Shown here one piece after another: positions 44,503 through 62,724 of a stretch of 64,000 bases of DNA. Origin of the DNA: Lyophyllum atratum (taxonomy: Eukaryota > Basidiomycota > Agaricomycetes > Agaricales > Lyophyllaceae); the NCBI GenBank assembly GCA_014905825.1, contig JACGCN010000009.1:434001-498000 (forward strand), written 5' to 3'. The translations under genes and the position numbers were made by a program. Numbering within the stretch: position 1 is the stretch's first letter; every line of letters begins with the position of its first letter. The notes below the pieces were generated by a model that worked only from the letters and a program-made list of their open reading frames with translations, was not told where the DNA came from and did no database searches.

Positions 44503-44528
44503 CTGACAGAGTTTGCAAACTCTGTCAG
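44503..44528. repeat. 26-bp perfect palindrome
   Basis: CTGACAGAGTTTG (44503-44515) is followed directly by its exact reverse complement (44516-44528) with no spacer. It sits about 240 bp 5' of the DUF6535-type gene start, in the region between that gene and the U2 snRNA gene. It could bind a dimeric regulator or be an excision footprint of a hairpin-forming element. No role is demonstrated. Confidence 0.85.
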
Positions 44529-45259
44529 CGTAGACCTCGACAATTCGATGAAGTCAAAACCACAGCCACCACCTGATTCAAGCCCTTTTATCACGTCCCT
44601 GTTAGCTTTCTTTGAGCTAAGCCTCTAGAATGATGAGAGGGTGCGAGGTGGCCAAGCAAGGGCATCCAAGAGGGAAACCGGACCGCCGGCTGTGTGGGAC
44701 TAGGGCCGAAGGTGAGATCCATGCGGCGTCGGGGACACGATCGGGGTGCTCGCGTGGCAGCAGGTGGCGGCTATACGATGCGCATTGGACAGGATTGGCC
44801 ATATTTTCCCCCGCATTGGAAGATGCTACCGTCTGACCAAGACTATCTGCCAATTACAACTGGAGCGGCAGAGCCACTGCGTTCAAACCTGACAGGCACA
44901 GCAACAGATGTGTGTGATCTTTACAAAGTGTAAGCTTGCGGTATTATCGGTTTCGCTGTTGTGCAGTACGTACCGTTCCATCAACGTCTGCTGATAAGCC
45001 TTGGTAAGCCCACGGTGGAACTTGGGCATCCCCCTCTTGTGACTGACGAAAATATATGCATTTTGGAAGTTTTATATTTGCACCACAAACATTCAGAAAA
45101 AAAAAAAAAAACGAGCGCGGAATACATATCAGACTGTGAAAACGAGCAGTACAAATACAAAAAGTAGACACCATGAAGTCCACAGCTTTCTATTTCCTGT
45201 ATTCTATCGCGTTGTCGAATGACAAGCAAGAAAATAGCAGGAAAAAGAGAGAAGGGATC
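44529..45259. other. Intergenic region with one unassigned ORF
   Basis: A plus-strand ORF at 44694-44933 (79 codons; MRIGQDWPYFPPHWKML...) has no recognised relatives, and a minus-strand ORF overlaps it. A poly(A) run of 14 lies at about 45097-45110. No gene can be supported with confidence. The 3' flank of U2 begins at about 45259. Confidence 0.4.
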
Positions 45260-45449
45260 CCCCGACGACGCAAGCCAGTAGTGCAGCGGCAAGGTCATCG
45301 CGTCCCCGTGTTGCAAGCAGAGCACAGGGAACAAGGGCGGCAAAAATTAGATAACCAAGAATGGAGGCGGTGCCTCCATAATAGTGGTTAAACTATTAAG
45401 AACAGATACTACACTTGATCTAAGCCAAAAGGCCAGAGTGGTAAAGAAT
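45260..45449 (-). ncRNA. U2: U2 spliceosomal snRNA
   Basis: The minus strand contains the near-invariant U2 5' domain: GGCCTTTTGGCTTAGATCAA, then the branch-point-pairing GTGTAGTATCTGTTCTT (GUAGUA at 45408-45413). Stem IIa/b follows (AATAGTTTAACCACTATTA, then GGAGGCACCGCCTCC). Then come an Sm site ATTTTTG (45341-45347) and two 3' stem-loops (CCCTGTG...CACGGGG and GACGC...GCGTC). The RNA pairs with intron branch points, in keeping with the many introns nearby. Ends are approximate: the 5' end is taken as ATTCTTTACCACTCTGG, about 25 bases from the TATA box, and the 3' end follows the last stem. A size of about 190 nt fits U2. Confidence 0.93.
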
Positions 45450-45467
45450 CATTATGAGCGGCGCGCG

Positions 45468-45475
45468 CTTTTATA
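45468..45475 (-). promoter_or_regulatory. TATA box of the U2 gene
   Basis: The minus strand reads TATAAAAG about 20-27 bases upstream of the inferred U2 5' end. This is the expected placement for an snRNA core promoter. Confidence 0.65.
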
Positions 45476-45670
45476 GTCGTCGGGTCCGCGCACGGACCAT
45501 CAACATTTTTACAGTACACGTGAGAGCAGTACTACTCGAGGAGGCTGAACAGGGTTGAACTTGGTGTCGGCGTATGTTTTCTCCCAGATGTCTACCCAGA
45601 GAAATGATTTAATCATTAGAAATACATACGATGCTCCAGCCTCCTATTGAAATGTGCCTCGGTTCTAGAA

Positions 45671-53280
<7,610 letters not shown>

Positions 53281-53604
53281 GGTATCTGGGCGTGCGCTCG
53301 GTGCAACTGGGGCATAGCCCAACTCTTGAAGCCGGCAGAGAGGTGCTCAACGGCGCCCAAGCTAGTGTTTACTTGACGGATATGATTGAGTGACAGCCAT
53401 AGTGATCGTTGTGTTGATGTCCGGACTTTCAATTGATTGACCCTTTCTCCTACTCCCACCATCTCGGACATTCATTATGTGTAATGGTGAAGGACTTCAA
53501 ACCAAAGTCGATGCTGTACATACACAAGATGGCTGCACAAACGCAGGCAGAGGGGTATGAAAATACAAAAGATAATGGTCCATGTGTAACTTGGCTGACA
53601 CCCT
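53281..53604. other. Intergenic region
   Basis: This is the 5' flank of the BEACH gene and the 3' flank of the EthD-like gene. Nothing else is recognised. Confidence 0.5.
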
Positions 53605-54417
53605 TCACTTCAACAAATTTTCCTGGGCAATCCCAGGGTAAGCGCGATATAACTCCCAGCTCCTCAGCTCCACAATTTCAACACCTTCGCGGGGTGCACT
53701 AATCGCGTTGATGAATTCTGCATTAGATGCGTTCTCCAACTCTACGAGAGCGTCAGGATGATACGACATGAAACATATATTTTCCTCACCATGTAAGATT
53801 AGATACGTGGATACCACCTGCTCTTCTGGTCCTTTCCCGAGCACTGCGCTCCCTGTCTTTAGGTTATCGATGCACCTGAAGGTCCTCGTCCTCACCCAGC
53901 CCTTTACGCTTCGCAATTGTTGGACGGCTTCTGTCCATGCACCGATTCCTTCACCGGCGGTCAAATTTAAGCCATGTGTGATAACAAACTTTGTTGGATT
54001 GGACGCAGCGAGGGAGGAAGTTGCTGTAGATTCTCCAGAATCGGCGATCACCTCGCACGTTCTGCGATCAAGCAGTTCCAACCTCACGACAAGGTTTCCC
54101 TCTCGCGGACTACGGTTCGCACGTAAACGAGTATAACTCTCATGTTGGAAAGTCGAAGTGTCGTCAATGTCATAGAGCGCTAGCCAAGAAGGCTCGAGTG
54201 AGTCCGAAGCCGAAAATCGGGCGCCTGTAAGGAACGATAGCAAGTGGTTCATTCGAAGAGGTACATGTTCGTTGTTATACCAGTCTAAACGCGTAGTATT
54301 TGGGTGAACCGATCAGTGCTTCATCGCAAGCGATAGGACATCGATCGAACCTTGGAAATCATCGAGAGGAACCTGGGTTCCGGGCTCAGAAAAGACGGCG
54401 AGGAATCCAGGAGGCAT
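53605..54417 (-). CDS. EthD-like dimeric alpha/beta-barrel protein
   Basis: Two exons (54351-54417 and 53605-54284; 66-bp intron GTTCGA...TTTAG) encode about 248 residues. The start MPPGFLAVFSEPGTQVPLDDFQDWYNNEHVPLR has the beta-strand then Y-(D/N)NEHVP signature of EthD/antibiotic-monooxygenase-like ferredoxin folds. FLTGARF and PSWLALYDIDD fit the following strands. A second half (REGVEIVELRSWELYRAYP) appears to repeat the fold. In fungi such proteins are small cytosolic proteins linked to catabolism of natural products or have unknown roles. No catalytic residues are assigned. The donor GTTCGA is non-consensus, but the frame and the homologous motif support it. Confidence 0.75.
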
Positions 54418-54607
54418 CAAGGAAGAAGTACTGAAATCGACGTGCAATTGTCAGACTTAGCCCCTAAGTACCAGTTGGAGATGAGTCACCACTCTGCCTG
54501 CACACTTCCCGGATCTAATCTAATCTACTCGCGTTTTTCAGGGACCATGCCCAACACCTCTAGCTGATCCACAAGGCGACCTCTCCAACCCTACGCTAAC
54601 AGGTGAG

Positions 54608-55601
54608 CTATTCCAGATCGTGTAGCAGGAGGGTGTCCCATATTGACTTCAAAGCCTGCATCTTGAACTCTCGAGATCGCGATTCGCCAGATTGATATCG
54701 AAGTCGATAGTCAACGAGATCCGAATTTGTGTATCGCTGTAGTGGTTGAGATGGCTCCCCGTTGCGTCCCATGCTCGAGCCTCGAGCCCGAGAACATCTA
54801 TCATGAGGAGACGGGGTGCTCTCTCGACTCTGAGATCTCCACGAGGAACAGAATCTGAGGTCTATGTTCGCGTCATTTGGATATCTTATATTCTTCATCA
54901 AGGCGAAGTTTACGGTAGATGTGAGCGGAGCTCCAGGTGTGTGAAATGTCGAAGATGAATGGTCTGAACGGGCCATGCAGTCTTCCTGGGATTGAAAGAC
55001 GCGAAGGTAGTTAGGAATAAGAATTGCCGTAAGTTGGAAAGGTGCTGAGGTCATCGATGAATTGCACGGTCGACGGCAATGATGGTCGTGGCAAGCCCTT
55101 AAGTGTACTGTAAGTGGCGAACCAAGGGGAGTTCCAGTTGATGCTCGCCCCTGAAATTCAGAAGTAACGCAAGTGCACCAACTTGTCGGAGAATGCATCT
55201 TCCGGGATTTTGTTGTCATTGCGCAGGACGAATTTCAAAGACTCCACAAGGGGAACTGCGGCTCCAACGAGGAGCTTGAGAGATTATAATGCCGCATCCC
55301 AAAGTGTTACCCCTCTGACGCTACCGTTAAAGATAGTTCTCTCACCCGCGCCACAGTACCAGGGCCAGTCAGCGATGCTAGGTGTACGGGCGTTTTCAGC
55401 GTGGTACGCGTGACCATCACTAACGGAGACACCTTCAATGGCCGAGCGATCATTCCCAGTATCCAAGATGGGTGTGAAAGGGAAAGGAGTAAATGCCGAG
55501 AACCGGTGTCGAAAGTCCAGACGTGATGCTGATACCATGGTACGTATTCCACTCTCAAAGTTTGGTCTGCAGCGGATGGATCTCCCGTTGGACACCTTCA
55601 T
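54608..55601 (-). pseudogene. Decayed F-box/leucine-rich gene
   Basis: One minus-strand frame can be followed through several internal stops. It contains GVTLWDAAL (stop) SLKLLVGAAVPLVESLKFVL, RNDNKIPEDAFSDKLVHLRY (stop) ISGASINWNSPWF, LPRPSLPSTVQFIDDLSTFP, then a stop. The order of a loop around a bad PxLE(S/T)L motif, IPED.F, HLR and NW.SP.F is that of Agaricomycete F-box leucine-rich proteins. The in-frame stops show that it is dead. A different frame (54608-55219) is open for 203 codons, but looks like a chance ORF over the pseudogene. It is not closely similar to the array copies. Confidence 0.6.
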
Positions 55602-56194
55602 AGACAGTCTCCTTGGCTGTTCGAGAGCTGAAAGCCGTCGCTCGGAAATACATGTCCGAGAGTTCTAGTTTCCATCGCGTCAGATCCGTGAAGCGCTGGT
55701 GAAGCCGTACGCGCTAGCTCCGTTGGACATTGGAGAGGTACAATTAGAGAGGTACAATTGAACAAATGTTCACGCGCAACATCCGTCTGATTTTGCAAGC
55801 ATGGGCCTAGATAGGTTTCACGAATGCGCGATGCAGATCCGGGGGCAAACAGAAACGGTATATGCAGAGCGAGATAGTGGTACGCATCCACTATCAACGG
55901 ATAATGTGTCACTCGACAGCGATAGCAATAACGCTGAAGCAACGTGGGCACTGGCATTCGGAGGACATGGAGACAAAGCGCCGATGTCGGGTCCATCTGA
56001 CGTGTTGGCGTTGACATTGATGCGCTCACGCAATGGCATATGGGGCTCTGATAAGATGTGTCTCATGTGTGATGGATCTAAACGGTTTGGTAACTTACAT
56101 ACTGCACCAGAAATTTGAAAACGAGTTGCGACGACGATATCTATTGGTTGATGCCTACAAAAGTTACATCAATTATCCACGCTTCGTACCAAGT
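55602..56194. other. Intergenic or degraded sequence
   Basis: Several overlapping ORFs on both strands (for example 55598-56029 minus) show no recognisable motif. The interval may include the decayed 5' part of the F-box pseudogene. Confidence 0.4.
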
Positions 56195-57089
56195 TCACCG
56201 AAGGTCAGCTTTTTTTTTCATCAATTCTTTCTTCATGTCTTCTGTTGGGAATTTAGCAAAAGCGTCCTTCAGTTTATCGAGGGGTGCTGTCATTAAGCTA
56301 AACAGAGTCTCAAATGGAGGCTCATTGGGCGCAGCTGGATGAGAGCTTGAGAAGCAGATCAGTAAATATTCGTTTGGAGAGTTCATTTTTACCGACCGCG
56401 TAGGAGCAAAGCGTTTCGTTCTTGAGAAGTCAGAGGCAGCAATTAAGCTGGCCTCTTTACCAAGGATAGGTTCAAGGAGCGGAAGATCTTCATTTTCTTC
56501 ATGGCGGTTATGCCTACTTAGGTGATCCATAATTTCCTTCAACAAAGCCGCGTGCTCCAGCGACCCTGGAGTCATGTATTCGAGACGATAGAGCCTTTCT
56601 TTCACGAACTTTGGGTGGTTAATGAGATGCAATTGGTTACTGAGCATATGCTTTTGTCGAAGCATATTGATACCCTCACCTGGTGACTCTCCCGATCTTG
56701 ATCTGTAAGTTCAGCACCAAGCTCCCCGAGGCACGACTCTATCAATGGATAGACCACTATTTCTTCGCCGATGGCATGGCGGACGATTTCCCAAGTAAGC
56801 AGGCGAGCCCAACGTTCTTGGGCATCTCTGTCACCAGACGATTCGACATATGCCTTGTAGTAGTCACACATCTGTACCAGTGCGGAGTCGACTTTACTCT
56901 TGACATCAACTGGAGGATTGATAGCAACTGCCGTACCTCACGGTGGTCCTCCTTGATCGCGTCTATCAGCTTTGTCTGACAATATATGGCACGTCTAAAA
57001 GGTGGGGCCCTTGGAACTCGGATGGGAGCCTTCCTGGACCAGGCGAGAAGGGAAGACGATGGGATTTGAGGAGGTCGCCGTGGAAGCAT
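56195..57089 (-). CDS. Hemerythrin-like (HHE) cation-binding protein
   Basis: Four exons, 56937-57089, 56680-56871, 56397-56608 and 56195-56345, join in frame to about 235 residues. Introns are 51-71 bp. Histidines and acidic residues follow the HHE pattern: AIKEDHREMCDYY, EIVRHAIGEEIVVYPLIES, DRESHQFVKERLYRLE and HLSRHNRHEENEDLPLLEP. Such domains bind a di-iron or other metal centre and, in fungi, are linked to oxygen, NO or iron sensing. The first ~35 residues are Arg/Pro/Ser-rich (MLPRRPPQIPSSSLLAW ...), compatible with a mitochondrial targeting peptide. That location is inferred. Confidence 0.88.
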
Positions 57090-57744
57090 GACAGAGGATA
57101 GGGCTGCTGTGATATTTTAAATCATTAGTATTATGTCTCACAGCACGATGATCATGAATAGAATGACATCACGGTGGCAAATTATGTTCGGGGCAGCTCA
57201 AGCCTCAAGATTGTAATGTTCTTCCTCGAGGTGAAATAAGTAAGTAGAAAGGAATACATATGAGGTGCATATGCATGGTATAAGCGGTTGGCGGCATGGG
57301 CTTCAAAATAACACGAACCGCTTTGAGAACACGGGAGGATTCGAATCTTCGATGGCAGCCGCATTGGCAAAATAAACGCGTCCCGGTCGCGTGACCTTGT
57401 TTATTAGATTGTATCACCACAAATGAACGTCAATAAAGGTCAACTGCGCGAACTTTTCGTTGCCTCATACCTCAAATTAATGCTACACCGTTATGCTACA
57501 CCCGAACAGCATAGAAATTCCCAAGAAATTCCCCTCTATGACCGGCGCGCGTGTGCACCACCGTTTTTTCGGTGTCAAATGGTTCTTTTGAACGTTTTCT
57601 ATGACGGAAGGGTTGATCATTTATTCCACACGAACGGCCCGCACTGGTCACAAGCTGGTGCTTCTCTTCTTCGGCGAAACATGGACCACATTGGCAATGA
57701 TACTTAAGAATGGCGGAGAAATTGGTTAGAAGTTCCCCGCAAAG
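57090..57744. other. Intergenic region
   Basis: This 655-bp region lies between divergent genes (HHE on minus, GH1 on plus) and acts as their promoter region. A GATTCGAATC segment near 57348 resembles a T-loop, but no tRNA can be folded. No ORF is supported. Confidence 0.5.
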
Positions 57745-60447
57745 ATGCTTTCGACAAGCCTACTTCACTTGGTGATTTTGTCCACTTGTGCCGTTGCTCA
57801 GAACGCTGCCACTACTGGTTCAAAAACATCGGTTGCTTTAAGCACATCCGTTGGACTACCCGGGGGCTCTACGATTGGAGTTGCCCAGCCGACCTCTGGA
57901 GCTAGTTTCCCACCAACTGGATCAATCCCGCGTGATTATTCGCCAGCTGGCCTTGAAAAGCTTTGGGATGTGGTAACATCGCCTCGTAGCTATCGTACAT
58001 TTGCTTCATCCTCATTAGATTATAGGTCGGATCAGTAGAAGCTCCGCCGTTTACAACCACTCGAATTCCAGAACTGCCGATCGCGGTTCCTTCATCTCCC
58101 CCTGCTCTCTATCCATCCTGGTTTGCCCCCGCGCCTAAAGATATTCTACCAAACCTCAAACTACCAAAAGGATTCAAATTCGGAGTGGCGACGGCTGCAT
58201 ACCAGGTCGAAGGAGCTGTGAAAAATGAAGGCAAAGGGCCTTCGATGTGGGATTGGAATAGTCGTCAACCTGGAGGCGTGATTGATAATACCACTGGTCA
58301 GGATCTTTACTGGGTACACAGTCTGATCGTGATATTGACGCTTCATCTAAGGTGACATTGTCGATTTGCAATATTATCTATACAAAGAAGATGTGGCTAG
58401 AGTGGCTGCGATAGGTATCAATGCCCATTCATTCTCGTACGCTTCTCCCTTTACCCTGTATATCTCTCTCCCTTGACGTATGAACCATCAGGATCTCTTG
58501 GGCAAGGATATTTCCTTTCGGAACGGCAGATTCCCCCGTCAACAAAGCTGCATTGGATCATTACTCAGATCGTAGGATGAAGCTTTTGCACTCGCTTCAG
58601 AAACTGACATATCACTCTCAAGTCATCGATTATCATATCAAACTTGGTGTCGAACCAGTAGCCACTCTATGTGAGCTTCTTTTCACCAGTCAATTGCCAG
58701 ATTGTAACGTGTGATGGACAGTCCACTGGGACACTCCCCTGGCAATCCAGGCCTATTATGGCGGCTTCACATCACCACAGGTGGTTGATGATTTTATTAA
58801 GTATGACTTGTAGCTCGTCTGGAGGATGGAAACTGAACGTCTAAAAGCTATGCGAAAGTGGTTTTCAAGGCTTATAATGGTCGGGTAAAGACCTGGTGCG
58901 TCCTCACTACGTACACCGGGTTTTATTCTGATTACCGCCTTATAGGTATACCTTTAACGAACCTCGCGTTTATTGTGCACAAGTTGGTGGATACCCATTC
59001 AGTAAGCCCTTTTAATGGTACATGAAGACACCGAAAGGCTGATCGTGGCGCCAGATGTTTCACTGGCTACCGGTGTCAACTCATCGACTGCACCGTACCA
59101 TTGCACCTCGAACGTCCGTAAGTATCCAGGAACGACCCTTCGAATTTCTCGGCGGCTAATGTTTGCCAATGACGTAGTTAAAGCTCATGCAGGCGCGGTG
59201 AAAGGTATTTAATCCACTTAAATCTTCAGCCTGGTTTAATACGGCGTTCAATCAGCGTTCCGAGCCATGAAAATCCAAGGAGAGATCTCTTTCAAAAACG
59301 ACGACTTCGTGTAAGTGTTCGCTCGCTCGCCCACGTACAGCTTTTCTCACGTTTTGGTGAAACTCAATGTAGTGGCATCCCATGGCGAGCGAATAGCACC
59401 GACGATATAGCAGCCGTCGAACGTCATGCCGCTTTCCGCATCGGCTCCTTCTCAGATCCGGCTTATACTACAGGCGATTGGCCTAAGATCATGACAGATA
59501 CCCTTCCGCCATCGTACCTGCCCCGCTTTACTGCAGCAGAGAAGAAGGACCTTTTAGGCAAGCATTGCCCCTGCATCCCTGCCCTGCCAGATCTGACTCT
59601 TTCGAAACATCAGGATCAGCTGATTTCTTTGCTATTGACGCATATCGCACCCAATGGATCACAGCACCCCCAGATGGACTGGCGGCCTGCATTCACAACG
59701 TCTCGCACCCCATGTGGCCCGAATGTCATACTCCCGTCCTCTTCGATTCCAATGCTGGATGGGCAGCCGGGCCGAGTCCTGATCCCCTTAGCGATGCCTG
59801 GTTGCAGGCGACCCCGAACTTCCTAAGGGCATCGTTGAAAGAGCTGCAAAAGAGGTGGCCAACAAATAAGATGGTTCGTCTCCGATCCTGTCGTCTGACC
59901 CCGTCTAATATCTCGTCTCCGATTTTAGTATATATCTGAATTCGGCTTTGTCGAGCCATTTGAAGCCCGGAGGACGGAACTATTCAGGATCACTGAGGAT
60001 GTTACAAGGACGAGTGAGAACACGAAGATATCCTTTGGTCGGTTTGAAATTACTGATCTGGTATAACTCCCAGACTATTTCATGACGTATCTTGGGGAGA
60101 TCTTGCGCGCAATTCATGAGGATAACATCCCAATCGCAGGCACCTTCGCGTGGGGTCAGTGCCTGGCCCATCATTTCACAACCAGGCAACACAGTTGACA
60201 TTGATGTTACACCGTTTCCAGCGATGCTCGACAATGCCGAATGGAACAGCGGCCTGACTGCTAGGTGATTACGGGGAAGCTCGCGCCCGAGGCGGGCGTC
60301 TCTGTTATGGTGCGTTATTTTGCTGATAGCCTCCCCTGGTAGGTTCGGGATACAACATGTGAACTATACTACATTGGAGAGAACATACAAGCGTTCAGCG
60401 CTGTCGTTGTGTGAGTCACAATCTTTTACCTATTCTAGACCAGTGAA
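57745..60447 (+). CDS. GH1 beta-glucosidase, multi-exon
   Basis: ATG 57745 begins a secretory signal ([17 protein letters not shown]). A Ser/Thr/Gly-rich linker follows, then the GH1 barrel. Introns start at 57973 and recur often (about 10, of 50-60 bp). Conserved pieces are [50 protein letters not shown] and the acid/base TFNEP (58950-58964). Later come [13 protein letters not shown], the nucleophile motif ISEFG (about 59933-59947) and [21 protein letters not shown]. The nucleophile context ISEFG replaces the usual TENG. The enzyme should hydrolyse beta-glucosides and be secreted. The end is uncertain: TGA 60447 after a last intron, or a stop near 60475. Exons were not all delimited, and a defect in the middle exons cannot be excluded. 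Confidence 0.8.
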
Positions 60448-60972
60448 TCTTACGGTATACGTTATCGCTAGCTGAATTCTACAAGGCTCGTGTGCAGACG
60501 TAACGATGCTTGGTTCAGGGGATGCATCATGTTTCGAAGTTCTTGAACCCAGCAGGTCGTCGTGCCGGATCTCCTGTCTCTTTAGGCTCATAAATTCTTC
60601 TGCCCCATGGAGGAGTTCGATGTTCGGATATCATTCAACAACCCAACATATCGAAATACGTTCAGGGAACATTCCTGTTGACAGGTCTAGATGCCATAGT
60701 ACTACGTTGTCACATGTCCCTACTACTTCTTAAATTGTTCCCAACCTTGTTATTTTCTCAAGTCCCCGTCGCACCATCCTGTCGCCTATGATCGCTGATC
60801 GATACTGTTGCATCATGAACCCCTGAGAGAATTTTGAGCCGCTCAACAAACCTCCGGATGTGTCAGACTCTGATGCGCGCGCTCTCTTCGCTCCAAGGAA
60901 AAATATAAAAGTACCCACGCAGATAGTGGCGGCGATCGTATTTAAACATCGACATCGAAATCACAAACGGTT
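60448..60972. other. Intergenic region
   Basis: This is the 3' flank of the GH1 gene and the 5' flank of the SDR gene. A TATA-like AATATAAAAG lies at about 60901-60910, about 65 bp before the SDR ATG. Nothing else is supported. Confidence 0.5.
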
Positions 60973-62211
60973 ATGGCTTCCAGGGTCTGGCTGATTACAG
61001 GTAAGGCAGGGTCGGCCTCATGATCGATCGTCACCTGCCTTTTGTTGACGATCTCTTACTTCAACTTTCATTGCTTTTCATCCAACGCAGGAACTTCGTC
61101 TGGGTTTGGTCGTCGCCTTGTAACATCAGCACTTGCACGCGGCGACCGTGTGATCGCGACCGCGAGGTCACTGGAGAAGTTGGAAGACCTCGTCGCGAGC
61201 TGCGATCCTAAACTTCGCGACAATCTCCGTATTCTTCAGCTGGACATCACGGAAGGAGAAGCTGCTCTCAAGATTAAAGCAGATAAGGCTGCTGCGATAT
61301 GGGGTCAGATTGATGTTCTCGTGAACAACGCCGGTCAGCTCCAATTCAAGTCTCCTCAAGCTTTGAGCGCTCATCGAACGAGTTCACAGGAGTCGGATAC
61401 CCCAGCATTCTGGAGGAAGGAGGGTACGCCATCCTTCGCTGAGGACGATCTATGATATTCACTGAGTCAACGAAACCAGCTCGGCCCTTCTGCGAAAGCA
61501 ATACGATACCAATGTGTTTGGCTTGTTAGATATGACCGTGGCCTTTTTACCCCACCTCCGTGCGAGTCAGGACGCTACGATGGTGGTTGTAGGAAGTCGA
61601 TCCGCATGGAGACCTGAGACTCCCGTGAGTGTATTTCATATCTCTGACTTTGTCGAGTCTCATGATTCATATAGGGCATTGGTAAGGTCTATACAACCTA
61701 TTAAGAGGTGCTTCTACTCATAGATGGTACGGCACATAGGTCCCTACGCATCATCAAAGGCAGCTGCTCATTGTACGTCGTCCTTTCATTGGGAAAATGA
61801 TGGATACCGTAACCCTCACACGTACCTCTAGCTTTGACCGAAACCCTCTCGGCTGAGTTGGCGCAATTTAATATTCGCGTTCTGCTCGTAGCCCCAGGCT
61901 CCTTCCGTACTGAGGGAATCTACGGACAGCAGTACCACACCTGCAACCCCATCGCTGACAATGATGCGATGCGTCAACTGAGCATATCACGGTTCAGGTC
62001 GATTCCAGGCACTGAGAAGGGAGACCCTGACAAAGCGATGGAGGCCGTAGTAGACGTGGTTAGAGGCGAGGGTGTTGCGAAGGGTCGGCCATGGCCCGGG
62101 TATCTCGTCCTGGGAGAAGATGCAGAGCAGAACGTGAGGGACAAGTGCAACAAGATTTTGAGGGTGCTTGACGAGTGGAAGGACGTCTCCTGTGGTGTCA
62201 ATTTCGATTGA
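60973..62211 (+). CDS. Short-chain dehydrogenase/reductase
   Basis: Seven exons, 60973-61000, 61091-61333, 61390-61423, 61480-61624, 61675-61681, 61740-61772 and 61832-62211, join in frame to 289 residues. The cofactor motif TGTSSGFG, the NNAG motif, the catalytic serine in VVVGSRSAW and the YASSK pair (Tyr and Lys) are all present in order, so it is a classical NAD(P)-dependent SDR. Arg in DRVIATARS after the second strand suggests NADPH preference. The substrate is unknown. Exon 5 is only 7 nt (GGCATTG), yet it is needed to build GIGPYASSK, so the microexon is well supported by the protein. The enzyme is cytosolic, with no signal. Confidence 0.9.
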
Positions 62212-62724
62212 ATTTGTCCTGAATAGGTATGCCATTAATCTCAACTGACGTCTCCACACTAAACTCCCTATCTCTTGCCAGATATGTATCCGTCCGATGG
62301 AGATTTCCTCTGGAACCTACTATCATAAGTCCCTCGTTCAGTGGATAACTTACATTTTTGAAAGAGCATCATAATCTAATACTCTTCTTCCACTTTTTGA
62401 TGTAACTTGGGCCATTTCCTTGTCTTCTTCACTCCTCGTTCCGCCTCTAATATATCCAGGATATTGCAAGACCGGTCTTGGCCGATCTTTCACAGAAGCA
62501 CCATCATGTATGCTCATTAGAGTATGTCAGACCCTTATGGCTGGGTCACTGGGTGGAAAATGTCATTGTCATGCCGTCGATTGGCAGGTTGGAAGCGCGT
62601 TACACCCGCCCAATGCCGTGGAAGATCCCACAAATGGGATTAGCCAAACGCCACATCCTTAAAGATATCTGGACTCTGAAGCACAATCCCCAGCTAACTT
62701 CTGTTTACTAGCCGCCTTCGTTGA
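62212..62724. other. Intergenic region
   Basis: This is the 3' flank of the SDR gene and the 5' flank of the P450 gene. The short ORFs within it have no recognisable motif. Confidence 0.5.

Noticed and set aside
44694..44933. 79-codon ORF as a coding gene
   Set aside because: No homologous motif, conflicting overlapping ORF on the other strand and no splice partner that could be supported.
45097..45110. Poly(A) run as a retroposon tail
   Set aside because: No target duplication or adjacent retroposed sequence was found; more likely a simple repeat.
54608..55219. 203-codon ORF as a real gene
   Set aside because: The other frame of the same strand carries F-box-like sequence with stops, so the open frame is probably incidental to a pseudogene.
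57340..57375. tRNA gene suggested by a GATTCGAATC T-loop-like sequence
   Set aside because: Neither strand gives a paired T-stem, anticodon arm or acceptor stem.
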